64,000 nucleotides of DNA from Halictus rubicundus (taxonomy: Eukaryota; Arthropoda; Insecta; Hymenoptera; Halictidae): the NCBI RefSeq assembly GCF_050948215.1, contig NC_135149.1, positions 9,901,001 through 9,965,000 of the forward strand, written 5' to 3'. The translations under genes and the position numbers were made by a program. Of this stretch, positions 58,196-64,000 are shown in pieces. Under the pieces are notes generated by a model. That model had not been told where the DNA came from. It ran no database searches and worked only from the letters and a program-made list of their open reading frames with translations. Every line of letters starts with the position of its first letter. The stretch's first letter is position 1.

Positions 58196-60957
58196 ATGTG
58201 GCTCTCTGAAGGTAAAATTCTTCCTCTACCATTGTCAACTAAATACACCACAAACTCGAACACACAATCGCCACAAAGACAAAATCCTCTTGCAACACCA
58301 TGAGCACAAATTGCGCACCGAAGGTCGTAATTCATCGGCGCGTTATTCTGTCCGCCCTTAAATGAAAGCGGACGCGTATCGGCGTCCCGCCGCTCGTAGT
58401 TCATAAAGCGAAAAGAGATCCCCAAAGGCCCGGCAGCTACAAAGCTTCCCTCTCGCCGCGCTTTCTCGAAGCCCCGTTCGCCTCGGCGCGGTGCCTCTTC
58501 CACGAGCTGCTGGGCGGTCCGGGAACGAATTACCAGGATGGGAAAAATGAGCGAAACGAGAGGGCAAGGAAGAACAAGAGAGAACGTGAGAGAGTGAGGA
58601 AAAGAAAAGGAAAGAAGAGAGGTGCGGCAGGGTGGTACCTGCAGGTTCGCAGCGCGCGTCGTACATCAAGCCCCGGTGTGCAGAGACGAATTACGCGATC
58701 TCTCATCGAGAGAAAGCAGCCCGCCGGGAAATATCGTTCGGCTTTTTTTTCTGCTATATGTAATATATAGAGCCGCGAGAAACCTCCGACGAAGAAAAAG
58801 CAGCCGGTAGGGCCGCCGGGAAGTGCCACGGAATGCGAGCCCCGACGGAGATTCATGGTCCCAAGCGGAAACCGTCTTACCGACCCGCATGCTAAGCCTT
58901 TCTCAAACATTTGCACGGTCTGTGTGGAGAGGCGACAGCTAGTTTCTTCTACAAATATCTCGAGGATCCACAGGCCTCGCGTGTTCGACGCGTCTCGACG
59001 AAACCGGAGTCGAAATGACTGCGAGAAAGAAGAGAGAGAAAGAGAAAACGGTTTGGATTTCGATGTCCGATAGAAAGGTTGCGCGATCAGCTAATTTTCT
59101 TTTTAGACGGATAGCCCGGGGAATAGGGACCAGTATCCGTAGCACCGGGAACTTGATAAGATGCTCCGTGAATAAATCTAGAGCGATATCGATCTATACG
59201 CGGCGTCATAGTTCGCGAAAGACCCGGGAATCCTCGGGATACGGAGGATGCGCGAATGGTGGAGTTATTGGCGAAATTAGTTTGCGGAATTGGTGAGTCT
59301 TTGGTCTGGACTCGGAGATTTTCATATTACGATGGGAACACTCTTTTTGAAATACGAAGGTTCTTATAACGTTCTTCAATGTGAAGATGTTTTCACTCTT
59401 TCTCTGTTTCTAGTCATTGTGGCGTGCTTAAATGCGTATTTAACAACGTGGCCTGAGATTTTACTTTGTTTTAAAGCCTTGTAAATTTATTACAGTATTA
59501 TTCTGTATGCATTCTCAGGTATTCTACAACTTTGTCAACTCCTTAAGCGATCAATTCGCGACAATCGCGTGCAGGGAAATTTTTATTTACCTAAAAATGT
59601 TATAAAAAACGTAATAGATGATACTGATATATTTTGTGCGCCATTTACTTGTTTTCTTACATTTTTCAAATAGAAAGATTTGCCAATAATATCGACTCTT
59701 TTGGACCACCTTCTTGATTCCCGCGGATCGCTTATGTGGTTAATATGTGTTACACAAATATATTTTCTCAGTCGCCATAATATCTTATATTTAAACTTTG
59801 TGAAAAAGTCGTTACATTGCCACAAGGGACGAATCAGTGTCAATGCACATTGGGAACAGTTTCTTTTAAAATTGTTGCAGCGTATGGAAACGTAATTCCT
59901 CCGACATGTGTCCCGACTAAATCCTCGCAGAATCTCGCTCGGAACTTCATCTCATTAATCAGAAATGTGGAAAGTGTCTGCAACAGTCTAAGAAGTTTAT
60001 CAAAAAATAGTGTGCGGCCCGTGACGAGAATATATTGCCCGGTCGGAAGTCGCGTTTCACCTTCCGGAGAAACTTACGACTGTGTGTAGATGTCCAACTT
60101 GTTCCTTTCCCTCTAACTCACAGGGGGTTGAGGGGAAGGAGAGGACGAGGGGGGCAAGTCGGTGAGTGACAGGCTGCAGAATTTCAAAGAACTTTCGCGA
60201 AAGTTTCACGTTATCCGTGCACCGGTCGTGCTCGTCATGTTCCACATTCTTTAACTGTGCAGACAAAGGTTAGCGGTCAGCTTGAGTCGTGTGCGTTCCC
60301 GTATTAACGAGCCTCGCGGGGGGATTAAGGCTGGATGAAAGTTTTCAACGTTCCCTCTAATAATCCAACCTCTCCCCTCAACGGACTCGGAATTAATTCA
60401 TCGCCGTGAACGACTCTGACCTTCGTCGCTGTACGCAGCCTAAAGGTTTCCCTTTCCTTCGTGTTCCCAGATAATCCCCGGCAAATCGCCTGGCTCAAAA
60501 CTCGAGCCGAACCCGCCGCCGGAACTCCCGGCGAATTGTCGATTAATTTTTACTGCGATCTTTCGTGTTCCTTATTGACCTCACTGAATCCCACTTAACC
60601 CAGATCCAGGTCCTAAAACTCCGTCGTAACACTGATCTAATACCAGAAGACGCAACGCGAGTCCAACCAACCGGTTAAATATTTTAGACACGATCTCATC
60701 TTAGATCTGACTGGATATCCTAGGAACTTTTCTTGGAGGACAATATATTAAGGGTACCCATGAGTAATCAATTATTTGTAAAGAATTTGTTTTGCATTTA
60801 GTTCTGTACCGATCATTGAAGAGGAAACACGTATTTTTTTACAGTTTTCGGTAAAGCAGCCTGTGTTCAAAATATTCTAAAAATTATAATTTTTTTTACA
60901 ACCCTGTAATTTTAAGACGTAATAAAATGACGATATAATGCAACGGTAACAACAAAG
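58196..60957. other. unassigned stretch, GC-rich at 58320-59290 and 60000-60660
   Basis: 58320-59290 is the most GC/CpG-rich part of the window, with many overlapping frames on both strands (58156-58503, 58358-58669 and 58530-58916 on minus; 59015-59296 on plus) but no domain. It could be a promoter or 5' region of a neighbouring gene; that is inference. A G-rich run (GGGGGTTGAGGGGAAGG near 60123) could form a quadruplex. Confidence 0.35.
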
Positions 60958-61500
60958 AAAATTTGCGATGGTTATGGAGATGTATTGAAGGTCAACAAGT
61001 GTCGACGTTGGTTCAGAAGGTTTCCTGCTGGTGATTATGATCTCTCTGACAGGCCTCGAAGTGGACAACCAGATGAATTTGATAATGACACCCTAAAATC
61101 TCTAGTGGAAGCTGATCCAAAATTAAGTATACAAGAATTATCGAGAAGCCTTGGGTCCACGTTGTCAACTATACAAAGGCACCTACACGAAAGGGGAAAG
61201 GCATATAGGCAAGGAATATGGGTACCGCATCAATTATCTGAGACCAACAAGAATATTCGTCGATCAATTTGCACTTCATTGCTATCCAGGTTTCGTAGAG
61301 ATCCATTTCTTAGCAGAATCGTTACCGGAGATGAAAAATGGATTCTTTATGATAACATAAAGGGTTCCAAGTAATGACTTTCTGCAAATCAAACCGCAAT
61401 ATTAACCACTGAACCTAGCTTATGACTTAGAAAGGTGTTACTGTGCATTTGGTGGGACTGTCGTGGTCATCATAACATAATAATGATTGAAAGAGAATAA
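60958..61500 (+). pseudogene. mariner transposase fragment, broken
   Basis: One reading frame over 181 codons with in-frame stops at 61372, 61375 and 61423. It starts at KICDGYGDVLKVNKCRRWF (no ATG; the usual N-terminus is missing). It then shows the HTH region (IQELSRSLGSTLSTIQRHLH), the mariner hallmark WVPHQL, the first catalytic Asp in TGDEKWILYDN (D codon at 61330) and LLCIWWDCRG 42 residues later, as in mariner transposases. The later HDNA and YSPDLAPSDYHLF regions are absent. No terminal inverted repeats were found. A full protein is about 345 residues, so half is lost; non-functional. Confidence 0.88.
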
Positions 61501-61839
61501 AGGAGTTTAGCGAAATCGGTGTCAGACCGTTCCACCCGATATGTCGGTCCTAAGACGTAGGAGTTTCATTAAAATATTCCTACATATATTCGTAAAGGTA
61601 TGCTACGAAGTACAGTGGATCCAAGATGTATTGGAATACTAAATACACGACAAATTGCAAGTCTCGCCTGTTTCATTCGTATAAACGATCAGAGTTATTA
61701 ATAATTGTTATGAGTTACTTGACAATGAAGTTCGCTCGGTACACAATAATTTAGGTTATTTCAGAACGAATAAATTGAAAATGTGTTTAAATACTTTCTG
61801 AATATACTGTATATCAAAATACTTTTAAGAAGCTGCCAA
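61501..61839. other. unassigned stretch downstream of the mariner fragment
   Basis: No continuation of the transposase is recognisable in any frame and no terminal repeat was found. Confidence 0.4.
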
Positions 61840-63110
61840 ATATATTTAGATATATTCCCAGACCTAGAATATACATTAAAATACACTTACAATGTTGCAA
61901 GTGCGTGGAAATTAATTCAGAAAGCTAAATAAATTAACTTACATTCCCAAGGCAATAAAATAATTAAAATATATTTAGGAAGCGGCAATATAAATTGAAG
62001 TATAGCCACAAAATTGAAAAGTATAATAAAATGTATTCACAATGTTGCAAGACCTATACCCATATTTTAAGTGGTTGCAAAATACACTCCTCAAACAAAT
62101 TTAAGGATCGCCTCTACGAACCCGAGAAATTGGGTCCATATAAAGTGATCATAACTCCGGCAAAAATTGTTGCATTTATAATTGTTAAGAAATCGCTTGA
62201 AAGCTTGAAGTCTCTATTTTCAGATGCTTTTCTCAAATTTTCAGCTACGTTGCTTTTCAACACAGACTAGACTTTGACAGTTAGAAAAAATTTTCTTCAA
62301 CTTCCAGACATCACATAGGGATAGATAAATTTTTTTGATCAATCGCGTTACCATCATTTGGAAGTGCCTGCTTTCCTGTGCAAAAAACGTGGTTGTTGAA
62401 TATAGTGCGATTTTTTTATTTTGTTCGAGTTATGCAACATTAAAGCAAAAATGGTCTTTTAAATTTAACTGGCTCTAGAAGGCGAAAAAATCATCGTAGA
62501 ATATTGTACAAAAAAGTAATGGAAAGAGCATTTCTTTCTCTTGGAGGTACTTGTTTTGTTTCTCTCAATGTAATTAACATTTCGACATACCAGATCTTTC
62601 TGAAAATATGCTTAAAATTAGCATAATTTCCGTTTTTCATTCAACTCACTATATATCAGCGAGAAATAATCGCAATACCCACATCTTATGTTCAGATTGA
62701 AGTTGAGATTTCGCCGATTTTTCACCTATGGCAAATGTGTTTGAAGTTACCGGTTCGCATAACAGGAGGCTAATAGCGCTAGTTCGTCACGTTGGCGTTC
62801 GGCTCAAGCATGCTCTCTTATTCTACCTACCGTTGCACCACTTACCGACGCAACTGACGAAAACGCCCGAAGACAACCGAGTTACGACGATTGCTGCCTA
62901 TCATAAGGTACGGTTTGTCGTAAGCTTTCAAATGAGTTCTTAATAATATCGATACAACAATTTTTGCCGGAATCATGATCACTTGAAGTTGACCCAATTT
63001 CTCCCAATTTCAATTTTTTAAGGAGTGTATATTGATATATATTCTCAGACCTAGGATATACACTGAAATAGAGTGTTGCAAGTTCGTGAAAATGAATTCA
63101 GAACAGTGGC
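61840..63110. repeat. diverged tandem repeat interrupted by a MITE
   Basis: Copy 1 (61840-61935) has TATATTCCCAGACCTAGAAT, ATACATTAAAATACACTTAC, AATGTTGCAAGTGCGTGGAA and ATTAATTCAG. A degraded copy spans ~61960-62094 (TTCACAATGTTGCAAG). Copy 3 (63030-63110) has TATATTCTCAGACCTAGGAT, ATACACTGAAATA, GTTGCAAGTTCGTGAAAATG and AATTCAG. The MITE at 62095-63027 splits the array. Confidence 0.7.
62095..63027. mobile_element. 933-bp MITE, CACTCCT ends, TA target
   Basis: Left CACTCCTCAAACAAATTTAA and right AATTTCAATTTTTTAAGGAG-TG are inverted. Pairing continues through GAGAAATTGGGT, AAGTGATCATAACTCCGGCA, AAAATTGTTG and GAAAGCTT over about 105 bp. TA precedes and follows the element. Interior frames (62728-62943 plus) show no transposase. 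Ends and TA duplication fit a Tc1/mariner-type non-autonomous element. Confidence 0.85.
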
Positions 63111-64000
63111 AAAACCGAGTGCATTGTAACGCATGCACAACCCACCAAAAATCCTGCGGGTGCCACTAATTCTCGGGTGAAGAAACCTTCCACAGCGGCC
63201 ATCAGTTTTCGACGCCACGAACCTGTTACACATAATTCGCGCGTTGTTAACAGCAACGCAGCAGAATTGCAACAGCCTCATGTGTGTAGATTGTATCCAT
63301 GGGCGAAATTTCACGGGTAGCTAACACGGCCGCGTAATTTCCCCGGTCGAATGGACACGGTAAACGAATCACGCTGCAGCCGGTGCGAACGCGCGAAACT
63401 TCAGCATAACGTCATAAATTACGAAGGAGGTTTAACGTTCTTCCATCCGCGATTTGCTTCCGCATCATCGTGTGGATAGCTGCTGCGAATATATAAGCTG
63501 ACGGGGGTCCGATTCAACAGGTGCTACTGTAACATGCTAAACTATGAAGACTCGAGTGCGAGGCGGTGGTGTTGTGTGTGTGTGCGTGGACGTGCATGCG
63601 TCGAATAAAGCGGCGAAAAAGATCCATGTTAATATCGGATAAAACGGGATTAAATTGATGAAAGGCTTCGACAGGAATTCGCTCGTGTTCTAAAAAATTC
63701 CCCTTGGGCACAAAGACCGCCTTGTTATCGAACGCTGTGAAAATTATTGTTCGACCTTTCTCTGGACTCTTTACTCAGCTGTAACTGAGCGGAAAATTAA
63801 ACTGAGCTTGTGATTTTTGAAGCGTTCTTTGAAGAGAGTTTGGGGTAAGGATAATTGAATGATTTCGTTTTGAATTGTGACCCAGCAGTGCTTGTGTTTG
63901 GGATTGTTCTAACCAATGATTATTATTTGTAAATATCCAATGGTATCATTTATTACTGTTAGACATACACGAGATTGTTTGTTCAGACTTAAAAATAAAT
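63111..64000. other. unassigned stretch
   Basis: CpG-richer at 63110-63500. A TG-rich run lies at 63570-63590. Minus-strand frames (63051-63314, 63514-63711) have no domain. No element ends found. Confidence 0.4.

Noticed and set aside
1..64000. CRISPR arrays, tRNA and rRNA genes, bacterial operons or prophage
   Set aside because: No regularly spaced identical repeats with unique spacers, no convincing B-box or cloverleaf, no rRNA-like blocks, and no dense same-strand coding; the window is eukaryotic.

Overview
The window looks like a gene-poor, AT-rich stretch of an arthropod nuclear genome, most likely an insect. A hymenopteran is a reasonable guess from the mix of mariner, CAGGGTG-ended and TTAA-associated elements, but I cannot prove it. 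I see no complete protein-coding gene, tRNA, rRNA, CRISPR array or operon-like layout. Almost all long open frames are chance frames in introns, intergenic DNA or repeats. The recognisable content is transposon-derived DNA plus an unusual number of diverged local repeats.

Region by region. 1-6 kb: one end of a foldback family (1197-1346), a probable LTR (1781-2340, minus-oriented) and a two-copy 176-bp tandem repeat (3393-3686). A minus-strand frame with a strong membrane segment (4793-5161) is a possible exon. 6-13 kb: a ~370-bp purine-only tract ending in (AG)n, a G20 run, otherwise unassigned, with four outlying copies of a motif that recurs at 42-55 kb. 13-25 kb: a weak inverted-repeat element (18086-18364), three weak minus-strand frames or exon candidates, two-copy tandem repeats and a foldback element with ~148-bp arms (21503-22063). 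25-37 kb: another foldback end, a TTAA-flanked MITE sitting inside one copy of a tandem duplication (empty site in the sister copy), a 1.2-kb Tc1/mariner-type element with ~310-bp terminal inverted repeats and a truncated transposase (33010-34233), and a 1,059-bp palindromic foldback element (34960-36018). 38-47 kb: tandem and degenerate repeats and three MITE copies from two families. 42-55 kb: five blocks of a diverged, collinear repeat up to ~1 kb long, containing a motif close to CTATTCTACTTAGAAAA at ~100-170-bp spacing. 55-64 kb: GC-richer unassigned DNA, a ~10-bp minisatellite, a broken mariner transposase (60958-61500) and a 933-bp MITE (62095-63027) inserted in an older tandem repeat.

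There is no gene network to describe. What ties the window together is repeat history: several elements are nested, so their relative age can be read (repeat block older than the 43.5-kb MITE, tandem duplication older than the TTAA MITE, 61.8-kb tandem repeat older than the 62.1-kb MITE). The most interesting unexplained structures are the 42-55 kb repeat blocks and the foldback ends that enclose different internal DNA at different loci.
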